Source of the DNA: a virus
Reading direction: 5' to 3' (one strand)
IMG/VR virus record: IMGVR_UViG_3300025887_000166
Span: 1-21,613 of that record
DNA length: 21,613 nucleotides
Below the pieces are notes generated by a model. It saw nothing but the letters and a program-made list of their open reading frames with translations. It made no database searches and was not told the DNA's origin. The number at the start of each line of letters is the position of its first letter. The stretch's first letter is position 1. This document shows, one piece after another, positions 13,145 through 19,836 of the stretch. The position numbers were made by a program, and so were the translations under genes.

Positions 13145-13509
13145 TAATCCATCCCACCTTTCATATCCATGATACCGTTATGGTCGCGGCTAATATACTT
13201 CAAATCGTTCTCAATCAGAGCCACTCGTTGCTGCAACTGCGTGACCTGACCAATCGAGTTAGCTAAGTTAGCTAATTCATCCCAAATCTCCTCAATCTCA
13301 ACGAAAGCATATTCCAGCTCCATCGCGTTATCTTGAACGTCACGCTTGAGATTTACGTTATCCTCAATAGCCATGCGCGAGCCGATCTGCCCGACGGTTT
13401 CTTCCAAACTCGCAATAGTCGCAGCCTGCTGGCTGACCCACCAAACACCAGCCGCTAACTGCACAGCCATAGCTGCCACGAGGGCCAGAGGTAGCTTGAC
13501 GTTTTCCAT
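13144..13509 (-). CDS. Membrane-anchored coiled-coil protein (spanin-like candidate)
   Basis: Encodes 121 aa. The N-terminus has one membrane span (about residues 7-25, LPLALVAAMAVQLAAGVWW) followed by a long helical, heptad-like region (ASLEETVGQIGSRM through LQQRVALIENDLKYI). This topology, an N-in anchor with a periplasmic coiled coil, is that of inner-membrane spanins (Rz) or of structural anchors. No overlapping Rz1-like lipoprotein gene is seen, so the spanin role is uncertain. It is coupled to the holin gene upstream by a one-base stop/start overlap. Confidence 0.6.
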   Translation of the reverse strand: MENVKLPLALVAAMAVQLAAGVWWVSQQAATIASLEETVGQIGSRMAIEDNVNLKRDVQDNAMELEYAFVEIEEIWDELANLANSIGQVTQLQQRVALIENDLKYISRDHNGIMDMKGGMD

Positions 13510-13910
13510 TACTTCGTTAGCCCCTGTTTCTTTTCGTAGCTGCGGAGACCGCCCAAGCCGAGCATCCCCATCATAACGGTCATCAAACTGCTCATGTCAA
13601 ATGTAGGCAGCTCCGGTATCTCGACGCCAGCAACGGTAACGCCGAAGACGATGAATGGCTGCAAGACAAAGTGGTATGCAAACGCAGCGCCGCAAACCCA
13701 TCCGATAAACGGACGCCAGCCACCCTTAAACACTGAGCCACTGGCCGCTTCAGCCCTGTTGACCTCGATCTGCGCAAGCATGGCTTCTTGAGCGTGCCTG
13801 TCGGCCATCGTACTCAACTCATGCGCGAGCCGTGCGGCTTGATCTTTATCCGCTATGAACTTGCCTGCCAACTCGGTGGCTGGCGCTATTAGATCGCTAA
13901 GAAAACTCAT
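13509..13910 (-). CDS. GTA-type holin (3TM holin family)
   Basis: Encodes 133 aa with the hallmark of the holin family of gene transfer agents and alphaproteobacterial phages. It has an N-terminal amphipathic region (DLIAPATELAGKFIADKDQAA), a charged helix, the conserved 'GGWRPFIGWVCGAAFAYH' start of the first span (about 64-92), and a second span near 107-122 (SLMTVMMGMLGLGGLRSYEK). Holins permeabilise the inner membrane at a set time and release the endolysin, encoded three genes downstream. The start overlaps the previous stop by 4 nt. Confidence 0.85.
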   Translation of the reverse strand: MSFLSDLIAPATELAGKFIADKDQAARLAHELSTMADRHAQEAMLAQIEVNRAEAASGSVFKGGWRPFIGWVCGAAFAYHFVLQPFIVFGVTVAGVEIPELPTFDMSSLMTVMMGMLGLGGLRSYEKKQGLTK

Positions 13911-14158
13911 TGTCCCACCTCATACTCTACTTTTGAGCTTGAACCAGTGCTGGTTACGCTCGTTTTGGACTCCTTACCCATCCAGATGCCAAAGCAGCCT
14001 GTGAGCGATCCCATACAGACGCTGACAAGCCCTGACTGAGCAACGCTGGGATCATCTAGGCTCATAAACCAATGCACCGCCTGATAGGTCAAAACAGTGA
14101 CTGCCAGCATCATCAAGCGCGGCAGAACCTTCCAGTTATCAAGTATCGTGTGTGTCAT
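13907..14158 (-). CDS. Small two-span membrane protein, lysis-cassette
   Basis: Encodes 83 aa with two hydrophobic segments (about residues 13-31 and 42-60) separated by a short acidic loop (SLDDPS) and a Ser/Thr-rich polar tail. The opening 'ILDNWKVLPRLMML' resembles small membrane proteins in marine phage lysis regions (recalled, unsearched). The hairpin topology would suit a second holin or an antiholin. It starts directly after the previous gene's stop and overlaps the GTA holin by 4 nt. Confidence 0.65.
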   Translation of the reverse strand: MTHTILDNWKVLPRLMMLAVTVLTYQAVHWFMSLDDPSVAQSGLVSVCMGSLTGCFGIWMGKESKTSVTSTGSSSKVEYEVGQ

Positions 14159-14635
14159 CTACCATTTCGCCTGCTTTTTCCCGAGATAATAAATGACCAC
14201 GCCGACAATACCAATGCCTGATACCACCACCAGAATGCCCAAAGTCCACTCGATAATCGCCTGCCTGATTTCCGCCTTGCGATATAAAGTTTTCTGACGA
14301 TCCTTGCGCACTTGGGCTTCGATCCGCAGGAGTTCTTGCCAAGCCGATTGGCCATAGCCGAACTGAATATATTGCTTAATATCTGCACGCAGAGCCTCCG
14401 CTTGTTTTTTCTTGGCGAAGATGTCCATTGCACTGGGGCCACTGCCGCCAAACAGCACGGCGTACCACGGCTGGTTCTCCGCTGACTTGTGTGCAAATTC
14501 CAAGTCTGAAATCGCGCCAGCAAATTTGGCCAGATCATTGGATATGCCGCCAATGTCCTTGCCGAGCTGGATGCCCTTCTTGATGGCGGATACGGCGGTC
14601 TGCGCTGCTGCGAATGCTGTGAATGGATCAATCAT
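14159..14635 (-). CDS. Hypothetical protein with C-terminal membrane anchor
   Basis: Encodes 158 aa. The N-terminus (IDPFTAFAAAQTAVSAIKKGIQLGKDIGGI) is an amphipathic helical region often seen in phage and virus small proteins. It is followed by a charged helical section (60-127) and one hydrophobic span at about 128-150 (IEWTLGILVVVSGIGIVGVV), ending in Lys residues. I chose this frame over the overlapping frame at 14155-14631, which is Arg/Ser-rich and lacks a coherent domain. The function is unknown; a membrane-associated role in lysis is inferred from its neighbours. Confidence 0.65.
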   Translation of the reverse strand: MIDPFTAFAAAQTAVSAIKKGIQLGKDIGGISNDLAKFAGAISDLEFAHKSAENQPWYAVLFGGSGPSAMDIFAKKKQAEALRADIKQYIQFGYGQSAWQELLRIEAQVRKDRQKTLYRKAEIRQAIIEWTLGILVVVSGIGIVGVVIYYLGKKQAKW

Positions 14636-14817
14636 GCGTCTGCAAACCTCACGGGGCAGACGTAGTGCGGCGGCACGCTATACTTGCGGTCATACCATTG
14701 CGCCTTTGTTATCTTCTCGCTGCCGCAGTTGTAGTAACACGACTTCACCAGAACATTGCCTACGCCCTGCACCCATGCGTGTCCGAAACTCACAAAGACC
14801 AGCGCGCAGAGCATCAC
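14632..14817 (-). CDS. Small secreted or periplasmic Cys-containing protein
   Basis: Encodes 61 aa. The first 20 residues are hydrophobic (MMLCALVFVSFGHAWVQG) and fit a signal peptide. The mature part carries a CYYNC pair and another Cys near the end (YVCPVRF), so a disulfide in the periplasm is plausible. The start overlaps the upstream gene by 4 nt and the stop overlaps the next start by ATGA. It could be an outer spanin-like factor, but no lipobox can be identified with certainty. Confidence 0.6.
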   Translation of the reverse strand: MMLCALVFVSFGHAWVQGVGNVLVKSCYYNCGSEKITKAQWYDRKYSVPPHYVCPVRFADA

Positions 14818-15038
14818 TTCCTCTCAATCAGGCGGTCTATCTTGGCGTCGAGCCCGTCTAGCCGCGTCATCAATCTGTTCATCTGGTCGGAGCTGTCCGC
14901 CTTCGTAATGTATTCTTCGCGGGTGCGGTTAATCAGGATCTGTAAGCGCGTGATCTCGTTCGTCCACGATTTGACCCAGAAGCCAATGCCCGTGACAACA
15001 ATTGATAGTAGTCCGCTCCACATAACGTCAGCTTCCAT
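14814..15038 (-). CDS. Membrane-anchored coiled-coil protein, first gene of the lysis cassette
   Basis: Encodes 74 aa from the ATG at 15038, chosen because GTGGAG lies about 7 nt upstream; an in-frame ATG 27 bases earlier has no such site. One N-terminal span (about 6-22, MWSGLLSIVVTGIGFWV) is followed by a coiled coil to the end (ITRLQILINRTREEY, then LMTRLDGLDAKIDRLIER). The pattern recalls XhlA-like or DUF2730-like phage proteins with the span at the other end. A role in lysis is inferred from position. Confidence 0.65.
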   Translation of the reverse strand: MEADVMWSGLLSIVVTGIGFWVKSWTNEITRLQILINRTREEYITKADSSDQMNRLMTRLDGLDAKIDRLIERK

Positions 15039-15160
15039 TGTGAACTCCACTTTATTCTGACGCATATTAACACGGCGACGACAGAAAAGAAATATCTCGG
15101 CAACACCTTGACCCCTGCTCCCATTCTGTTAACACTGGGCAAACAAATGGAGGAACCACT
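15039..15160. promoter_or_regulatory. Divergent promoter region of lysis cassette and replication module
   Basis: Plus strand: TTGACC (15108-15113) could be a -35 element. The -10 is not obvious; TTAACA follows after 15 nt and TAACAC after 16 nt. The palindrome TGTTAACA sits at 15127-15134, 26 nt before the GTG start at 15161. GGAGGA (15149-15154) is the ribosome-binding site. Minus strand: TTAATATG read toward the lysis cassette is a possible -10 near 15064-15071. The only two divergent gaps in the window, this one and 9695-9822, both carry TGTTAACA. Confidence 0.4.
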
Positions 15161-15331
15161 GTGAAACATGAGTTAAAACAAATCGGGCCGCGCATCCGCG
15201 CCGATATAGCTGAGATGTTGAAAGAGCATTGCGCCAGCCAGCGCGTCAGCGCGTCGCTGACGATAGAGCGACTGATCGTCGAGCATCTCAAGAAGGGTGG
15301 ATATGTTGTCGAAGATTACAATCGGTATTGA
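15161..15331 (+). CDS. Small ribbon-helix-helix-like regulator, 56 aa
   Basis: A GTG start lies 6 nt after GGAGGA, a strong ribosome-binding site. The product begins KHELKQIGPRIRADIAEML, continues ASQRVSASLTIERLI and ends with a short basic and aromatic tail. A strand-helix-helix layout with 'RIRADIAEMLKEH' followed by 'SASLTIERLIVEHLKK' is that of Arc/MetJ-type DNA-binding proteins. It overlaps the resolvase gene by 29 bases. As the first gene of the replication module it may be an autoregulator; TGTTAACA upstream is a candidate operator (inference). Confidence 0.65.
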   Translation: MKHELKQIGPRIRADIAEMLKEHCASQRVSASLTIERLIVEHLKKGGYVVEDYNRY

Positions 15332-15761
15332 TCCAGGCTATCGCACCGGGGGCGTTGCGCTTCTGGGTGACGGCTTCGCCGAGGTGCACGACCTGCCGGT
15401 CTACACCGAGGGCGGCGTCGACGTGATCGCGCTGCTCGACATCATCAACAGCGCCGGCCCAGTGGAGCACATTTGGCTTGAAAAACAACAGGCTATGCCT
15501 AAGCAGGGCGTCGTGTCGGTGTTCAAGCTGGGCTTCGCCTACGGCCAGATCCTGACGACTGCCGCACTGTCTGGCCACCCGTACAGCGAAGTGCGGCCGG
15601 CCAAGTGGAAGTCGAGCATGAATTTGCCGAAGGATAAGGACGCGGCGCGCCGGCAGGCCCAGCAGTGGTATCCAGATCTGGCGCTGCGACTGAAGCGGAA
15701 GAAGGACGAACACCGTGCGGAGAGCCTGCTGATCGCCGCATATGGGAGAGGTGAGAGATGA
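15303..15761 (+). CDS. RuvC-like Holliday-junction resolvase
   Basis: Encodes 152 aa from the ATG 6 nt after AGAAGG; a GTG two codons earlier (15297) is the alternative. RuvC fold motifs with acidic residues are visible: Asp10 in 'ITIGIDPGYRTGG', Glu60 in 'HIWLEKQQAMPKQG', and the C-terminal 'KKDEHRAESLLIAAYG' with Asp135/Glu136 and Glu140. Such phage enzymes resolve four-way junctions and debranch DNA before packaging. ATGA couples it to the exonuclease gene. Confidence 0.88.
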   Translation: MLSKITIGIDPGYRTGGVALLGDGFAEVHDLPVYTEGGVDVIALLDIINSAGPVEHIWLEKQQAMPKQGVVSVFKLGFAYGQILTTAALSGHPYSEVRPAKWKSSMNLPKDKDAARRQAQQWYPDLALRLKRKKDEHRAESLLIAAYGRGER

Positions 15762-16552
15762 CCGTAAAACTTGATATGACAAACGAGGCGTATCACCTCG
15801 AGCCGTCGCTGAGCGCCAGTGGCGCCAAGACGATAGCGCTGGGATCGCCGGCCGAGTACAAGTACGGCGAGTTTAAGAGCAGCCCCGCATTCGACGTGGG
15901 CACGGCCACGCACACGCTGGTATTCGAGCCGCAGAACGCGGCCAGCATCTGGTGCGGGCCGGAGACGCGCCGGGGGCTCGACTGGAAGCGCAAGAAGTTG
16001 GAAGCGGACGAGGCGGGCGCCTTGCTGCTGACGGAGGCGGATTACCGCCTGGCCGCAGACATGGCTGAAGCGGTGCGCTCAAACCGGGCAGCCGCGGAGC
16101 TACTCAGCGGCGACCTTGTATGCGAGGCCAGCATATTCAGCAAAGATCCGTCGACCGGCGTCGAGATGCGGTGCCGCCCGGACGGATGGCGCCGTGACAT
16201 CGGCGCGCTGATCGACTTGAAGACGACCATTGCGTCAGACCCGGAGGGTTTTGCCAAGCAATGCGCCAACCTCGGGTATCACATACAGGATATGTTTTAC
16301 CGGCGGTGCATGGAAAACGCCGGGTTTGAGGTAGACCGCTTCTGCTTCATAGCGGTACAAAAAACGCGCCCACACCTAGTAGGCGTCTACGAATTGGACT
16401 GGGCCAGCCTCGACGAGGGGAAGGCAGCAGTTCAGTATGCTCTCGAGAAATATCGCAAGGCGAGCGAGAGCAACGAGTGGGGCTACGATTTTGGGGACTT
16501 GAAAACGATCCAACTTCCGCGCTACTCATTTAAGTTCAGTCAGATTGACTGA
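15758..16552 (+). CDS. PD-(D/E)XK exonuclease, RecE/exodeoxyribonuclease VIII-like
   Basis: Encodes 264 aa. The opening 'MTNEAYHLEPSLSASGAK' and the order of catalytic motifs match the PDDEXK family of RecE-like phage exonucleases: His52 in 'GTATHTLVFEP', Glu123 in 'VCEASIF', Asp142 in 'RCRPDGW', Asp153-x-Lys155 in 'LIDLKTT', and Tyr174/Gln177 in 'GYHIQDMFY'. These enzymes digest one strand to expose 3' ssDNA for annealing or recombination. The neighbouring resolvase and SSB-like gene support a recombination module. No RecT-type annealase gene is seen beside it. Confidence 0.9.
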   Translation: MTVKLDMTNEAYHLEPSLSASGAKTIALGSPAEYKYGEFKSSPAFDVGTATHTLVFEPQNAASIWCGPETRRGLDWKRKKLEADEAGALLLTEADYRLAADMAEAVRSNRAAAELLSGDLVCEASIFSKDPSTGVEMRCRPDGWRRDIGALIDLKTTIASDPEGFAKQCANLGYHIQDMFYRRCMENAGFEVDRFCFIAVQKTRPHLVGVYELDWASLDEGKAAVQYALEKYRKASESNEWGYDFGDLKTIQLPRYSFKFSQID

Positions 16553-16583
16553 GAAACGGCAACCATAGTCTAGGAGACATCAT

Positions 16584-17171
16584 ATGCCAATATCATTCGG
16601 ATCAAGTTCAGAGGGTTCTGGGAATTCATTGTTTATACGGTCAAATCTGCCGCAAAATCGCTGGTGGGTGAAGACGGAAGCGGGCGACGAGAACATCGAC
16701 ATGTCTCGCGGCTTCGCGGTGGACATCAAAAACGTCCAGTTCGGCTGGCTGCACATCGACATCGGCGTGCGAGACTGGCAGCCCTGGCCGTCACCGTCCG
16801 AGCAGATCCCGCGCCCAAGCGAGGTCTATAAGCAGGGCTTCGAGGTCAAGTGCTGGCTAGTTGACGGCCGTGAGGCGTCGTTCAGCGGCAACTCTTATGG
16901 CCTCGGCCAGTTCATCGCCAAGCTGTACAACCAGGCCGAGCAGGTGCCCGAGTTTGCGACGCAGATCCCAATCGTGCAGGTCACGAGCTCAACGCCGGTC
17001 GTGGTCGGCAAGGGCACGTCGTATGACGTGGGCTTCAACATCTCCAAGTGGATCAACCGCCCGGAGAATGGCGCAGCGCACCCGGCGGCAGCAGCGGCAC
17101 CCGAGATGGCGCCAGCGCCTGCACCGGCACCCGCCGCAGCCCCCGCAGCCGATAACAACTTCGGCTTCTAA
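16584..17171 (+). CDS. Candidate single-stranded DNA-binding protein
   Basis: Encodes 195 aa with AGGAGA upstream. The first 150 residues are a Trp/Gly-rich, beta-type domain (WWVKTEAGDENIDMS, FGWLHIDIGVRDWQPWPSP, YDVGFNISKWINRP). After that comes a Pro/Ala linker (about 156-188) and a short tip ADNNFGF. A folded OB-like domain, a disordered Pro/Ala linker and an acidic/aromatic tip is the usual architecture of SSB proteins, and the gene lies between an exonuclease and the primase-helicase. I did not recognise a specific family signature, so the call is partly contextual. Confidence 0.6.
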   Translation: MPISFGSSSEGSGNSLFIRSNLPQNRWWVKTEAGDENIDMSRGFAVDIKNVQFGWLHIDIGVRDWQPWPSPSEQIPRPSEVYKQGFEVKCWLVDGREASFSGNSYGLGQFIAKLYNQAEQVPEFATQIPIVQVTSSTPVVVGKGTSYDVGFNISKWINRPENGAAHPAAAAAPEMAPAPAPAPAAAPAADNNFGF

Positions 17172-17178
17172 GCAACAT

Positions 17179-17202
17179 GGCCGCCTGCCTCGGTGGGCGG
17201 CC
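17179..17202 (+). other. Strong hairpin between SSB-like gene and primase-helicase
   Basis: GGCCGCC (17179-17185) pairs perfectly with GGCGGCC (17196-17202) around a 10-nt loop, 8 nt after the upstream stop and 20 nt before the helicase start. No T-run follows, so it looks less like a terminator than an mRNA stabiliser or partial attenuator that separates expression of an abundant SSB from a less abundant helicase. Confidence 0.65.
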
Positions 17203-17221
17203 AAACTATAGGGTGGAAACT

Positions 17222-19417
17222 ATGAGCGAGAGATACTTTAGCAAAGTCGCGGAGAGCGCAGTGGCCGACGTGGCCGGTGCGATCAAGGGGAGCCGCAACG
17301 AAATTTTAAACAAGGCCGCATTCAGCCTGGGCCGCCACGCGCACATGGCGCCGGCAAACCTGGACGCGGCACTCATGGAGCTGCACAGCGCGGCCAAGGC
17401 AATGGGCCTGCAAGATCACGAGATCAAGGCTACAATCGGCAGCGGCTTCAAGCGCGGCGGCGACAATCCGAAGGAGCTCGAAAGCTCCGACGCGATGCCG
17501 TACACGCCCAGCGAGTTCGAGCGCCTCATGGCGCGCCTGGCCGCTAAGGAAGTGCTGGCGAGGGACGACGAGACCCGCGCGGACAAGATGCGCAAGGCCC
17601 GCGAAATCTGGGAGCGCGGCGTCACGATTTCGCGTGACAACACCGACGCCGTGCGTCCGGCGCTGCTCTACCTCAACTCGAGGGGTCTGAGAGCCAGCAC
17701 AGCCTCACATGCGGCGCGGTTCAACCCGAACATATACGACGGCCCCGCAATTATGTTTCCCGCGCTCAGTCCAGAGGGAGAAGTGTGCGGCGTGCAGAGC
17801 GTGCTGCTCACACCCGACGGCCACAAGCGAGAGCACAACGGCATCAGCAAATACAGCCGCGGCGTGATCGCCGGCAACGTCATGCGGATCGGCAACGAGC
17901 ACGAGGGCGGCGTCATCATCATGGCCGAGGGGCCGGAGGACGCGCTCAGCGTGTACCAGGCGGTCGGCGACGAGGCGACAATCGTCTGCACGTTCGGCAA
18001 GGCTGGCATGTCAACATATCCCGTGCCGCGTGCGTCCGACGTGACGATCTGCGCCGACCCGGATCTCGACGTTGACGCGGTGGCCGACGTGCTCCGCGGC
18101 GACGGCAGCACCGACGTGCACGTCGTGCGCTTCGACATGCTGGGCGTTGAGGGCGTCAAGGATGCCAACGACTACATCCGCGAGGCTGGGGCGCAGAAAT
18201 TGCGTGAGGCATTGGCGATGGCAAAGCCGGTCGCGCAGGTGCAGGCCGAGATCGCGCAGTCCGAGCGCAGCTACCCGACGCCATATGATCCCGTTGACCC
18301 GGCAAGCATACCGGCGCGGCGCTGGATCTACGGCCAGCACTACATCCGATCAAACGTGTCCGTGCTGGCGTCAGCCGGGGGCGTGGGCAAGACGTCCATG
18401 CAAATCGTGGAGGCGCTGGCAATTTGCACCGGCCGTCCGCTGCTCGGTGAGCCCGTGCACGAGCCGTGCAACGTGTGGATCATCAACTTGGAAGACCCAT
18501 ACGAGGAGCTCCAGCGGCGTGTGGCCGCGGCTATGCTGCACTACAACGTCACGGCAGACGAGATCCGGGGCAAGCTGTTCCTCGACGCGGGCCGCGACAT
18601 GAACATCATCTTCGCCAGGCAAGACCGCGACGGCATCACAGTCGACGACGCGCTGGTCGACTACCTGACGGCCAAGATTACGGAGAACAAGATCGGGCTG
18701 GTCAGCATCGACCCGTGGGTCGGGGCGACTGGCATACAGGAGAACGACAACGTCGCAATGAACGCAGCCGTCGGGGCCGTGCGCTCCGTGTGCGACGAGA
18801 CGGACTGCGCCGCGTCACTCGTTCACCACATCCGCAAGGGCAACGGAGATGACGCCAACGTCGACAGCATTCGCGGCGCCGGATCATTGCTCGGCGCAGC
18901 AAGAGCGGCGCGCGTCATCAACCGCGTGTCGCAGGAGGACGCGCTCAAGCTGGGCGTGTCGGAGACCGAGGCGCTGGGCATCTTCCGGGTGGACGACGGC
19001 AAGTCGAACATGGCTCCGCCGGCATCGAAGGCAGTGTACCGGCGCATGGTCGGCGTGAAATTGCCGAACGGGGAATACGTCGGGGTCGCGACCGAGTTCG
19101 CGATGCCTGACCTCTTCGACGGGGTGAGCGCCAAGGACGCGATGAAGGTGCAGCGTGACGTCGGGCAGGCGGCCGAGCGCGGCGAGTTCATGCGCCAGAA
19201 CCCGCAGGCTAAGCACTGGGTGGGCAACATCGTGGCGCTGCACCTTAACCTCGACGTCGACAAGAAGCATGAGAAGGCTAAGGTCAACGCAATCGTGAAG
19301 AAGTGGATCGAGACCGACGTGCTGCGCATCGAGCGCGAGAAGGATCTGCGCACTGGGCGTGACGTGCCGGTGGTCGTCGTGGGTGAGTGGATCACCGGCG
19401 AGGAGGCGGGCGTTTGA
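17222..19417 (+). CDS. Toprim primase - RepA-like hexameric helicase
   Basis: Encodes 731 aa from the ATG after AGGGTGG; an upstream in-frame ATG at 17177 lies inside the hairpin region and has no ribosome-binding site. N-terminal helical domain: 'NEILNKAAFSLGRHAHMAP'-like segment. Middle Toprim domain: Glu236 in 'IIMAEGPEDALS', Asp279-x-Asp281 in 'ICADPDLD', then 'KDANDYI'. C-terminal RecA-fold ATPase: Walker A 'AGGVGKTS' (about 385-392), Walker B 'LVSIDPW' with Asp497, and 'VHHIRKG' near 534-540. It would unwind DNA and may synthesise primers, although the N-terminal zinc finger of T7 gp4-type primases is not evident. It is the central replication protein of the window. Confidence 0.88.
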   Translation: MSERYFSKVAESAVADVAGAIKGSRNEILNKAAFSLGRHAHMAPANLDAALMELHSAAKAMGLQDHEIKATIGSGFKRGGDNPKELESSDAMPYTPSEFERLMARLAAKEVLARDDETRADKMRKAREIWERGVTISRDNTDAVRPALLYLNSRGLRASTASHAARFNPNIYDGPAIMFPALSPEGEVCGVQSVLLTPDGHKREHNGISKYSRGVIAGNVMRIGNEHEGGVIIMAEGPEDALSVYQAVGDEATIVCTFGKAGMSTYPVPRASDVTICADPDLDVDAVADVLRGDGSTDVHVVRFDMLGVEGVKDANDYIREAGAQKLREALAMAKPVAQVQAEIAQSERSYPTPYDPVDPASIPARRWIYGQHYIRSNVSVLASAGGVGKTSMQIVEALAICTGRPLLGEPVHEPCNVWIINLEDPYEELQRRVAAAMLHYNVTADEIRGKLFLDAGRDMNIIFARQDRDGITVDDALVDYLTAKITENKIGLVSIDPWVGATGIQENDNVAMNAAVGAVRSVCDETDCAASLVHHIRKGNGDDANVDSIRGAGSLLGAARAARVINRVSQEDALKLGVSETEALGIFRVDDGKSNMAPPASKAVYRRMVGVKLPNGEYVGVATEFAMPDLFDGVSAKDAMKVQRDVGQAAERGEFMRQNPQAKHWVGNIVALHLNLDVDKKHEKAKVNAIVKKWIETDVLRIEREKDLRTGRDVPVVVVGEWITGEEAGV

Positions 19418-19665
19418 CCGAATTCGATGACAGTGGCGACATGAACCTCGAGGACGAGGATCTCATCATGGCGGTCTACTGGTCCGACATACTGCGCGCC
19501 TGCGCCATCGAGTTCGAGCCGGGGCTCATGCAGCCGCGCACCGTCGAGGAGCGGATGCGCGTGCAGGAGATCATCGTGGCAACCATGCAGTGTCTGGAAC
19601 ACGCGCTGCTGCGGCTTGATGACCAGATAACGGGGGTGAGGAGCGATGCAGATGTGTTGCATTAA
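19414..19665 (+). CDS. Small acidic hypothetical protein after the helicase
   Basis: Encodes 83 aa from a TTG start overlapping the helicase stop (TTGA), with GAGGAGG about 8 nt upstream; the ATG at 19441 is an alternative. The N-terminus is strongly acidic (EFDDSGDMNLEDEDLI) and the rest is helical (AVYWSDILRACAIEF, EERMRVQEIIVATMQCLEHALL). It is the last gene before the GTGTGG repeat region. It may be a helicase-associated factor, but there is no recognisable domain. Confidence 0.6.
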   Translation: MTEFDDSGDMNLEDEDLIMAVYWSDILRACAIEFEPGLMQPRTVEERMRVQEIIVATMQCLEHALLRLDDQITGVRSDADVLH

Positions 19666-19836
19666 TGCTTCCACACCTTCCACACATGGGGTGTGGGGAG
19701 GTGTGGAGAGTGTGGTAAATAAGGCCATTTCACCTCCCACACCACCACACGCTATTGTATAGCGTGGTGGTGTGGTGGTGTGGCGTGCGTGAGATTTTAG
19801 GTGTGGTTAACATTAGGGACGAAGGGGAGTTATATC
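19666..19836. other. Non-coding region of nested GTGTGG/CCACAC inverted repeats
   Basis: Ten copies of GTGTGG or its complement CCACAC lie at 19671, 19680, 19691, 19701, 19710, 19737, 19745, 19770, 19778 and 19801. They build hairpin A (19671-19706; CCACACCT/AGGTGTGG plus TCCACAC/GTGTGGG, loop ATGGG) and hairpin B (19737-19775; CCACACCACCAC/GTGGTGGTGTGG plus GCTAT/ATAGC with a 2-nt bulge and loop TGT). The strands GTGTGGGGAGGTG (19691-19703) and CACCTCCCACAC (19731-19742) can also pair with each other and would disrupt both hairpins. A palindrome-related GGTTAACA lies at 19805-19812 and AAGGGGAG at 19822 serves the next gene. Candidates are a replication origin, a packaging site or an attenuator. 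Confidence 0.75.

Noticed and set aside
14155-14631. Alternative minus-strand frame of 158 codons in the lysis cassette
   Set aside because: It is rich in Arg and Ser without a coherent fold. The overlapping frame 14159-14635 has a proper membrane anchor and ATGA coupling to its neighbour.
17177-17221. N-terminal extension of the primase-helicase to an upstream ATG
   Set aside because: The extension crosses a GC hairpin and has no ribosome-binding site; the ATG at 17222 follows AGGGTGG.
18823-19740. Minus-strand open frame of 305 codons
   Set aside because: It overlaps the ATPase domain of the primase-helicase and runs into the repeat region; composition (Ser/Arg/His) is typical of a shadow frame.
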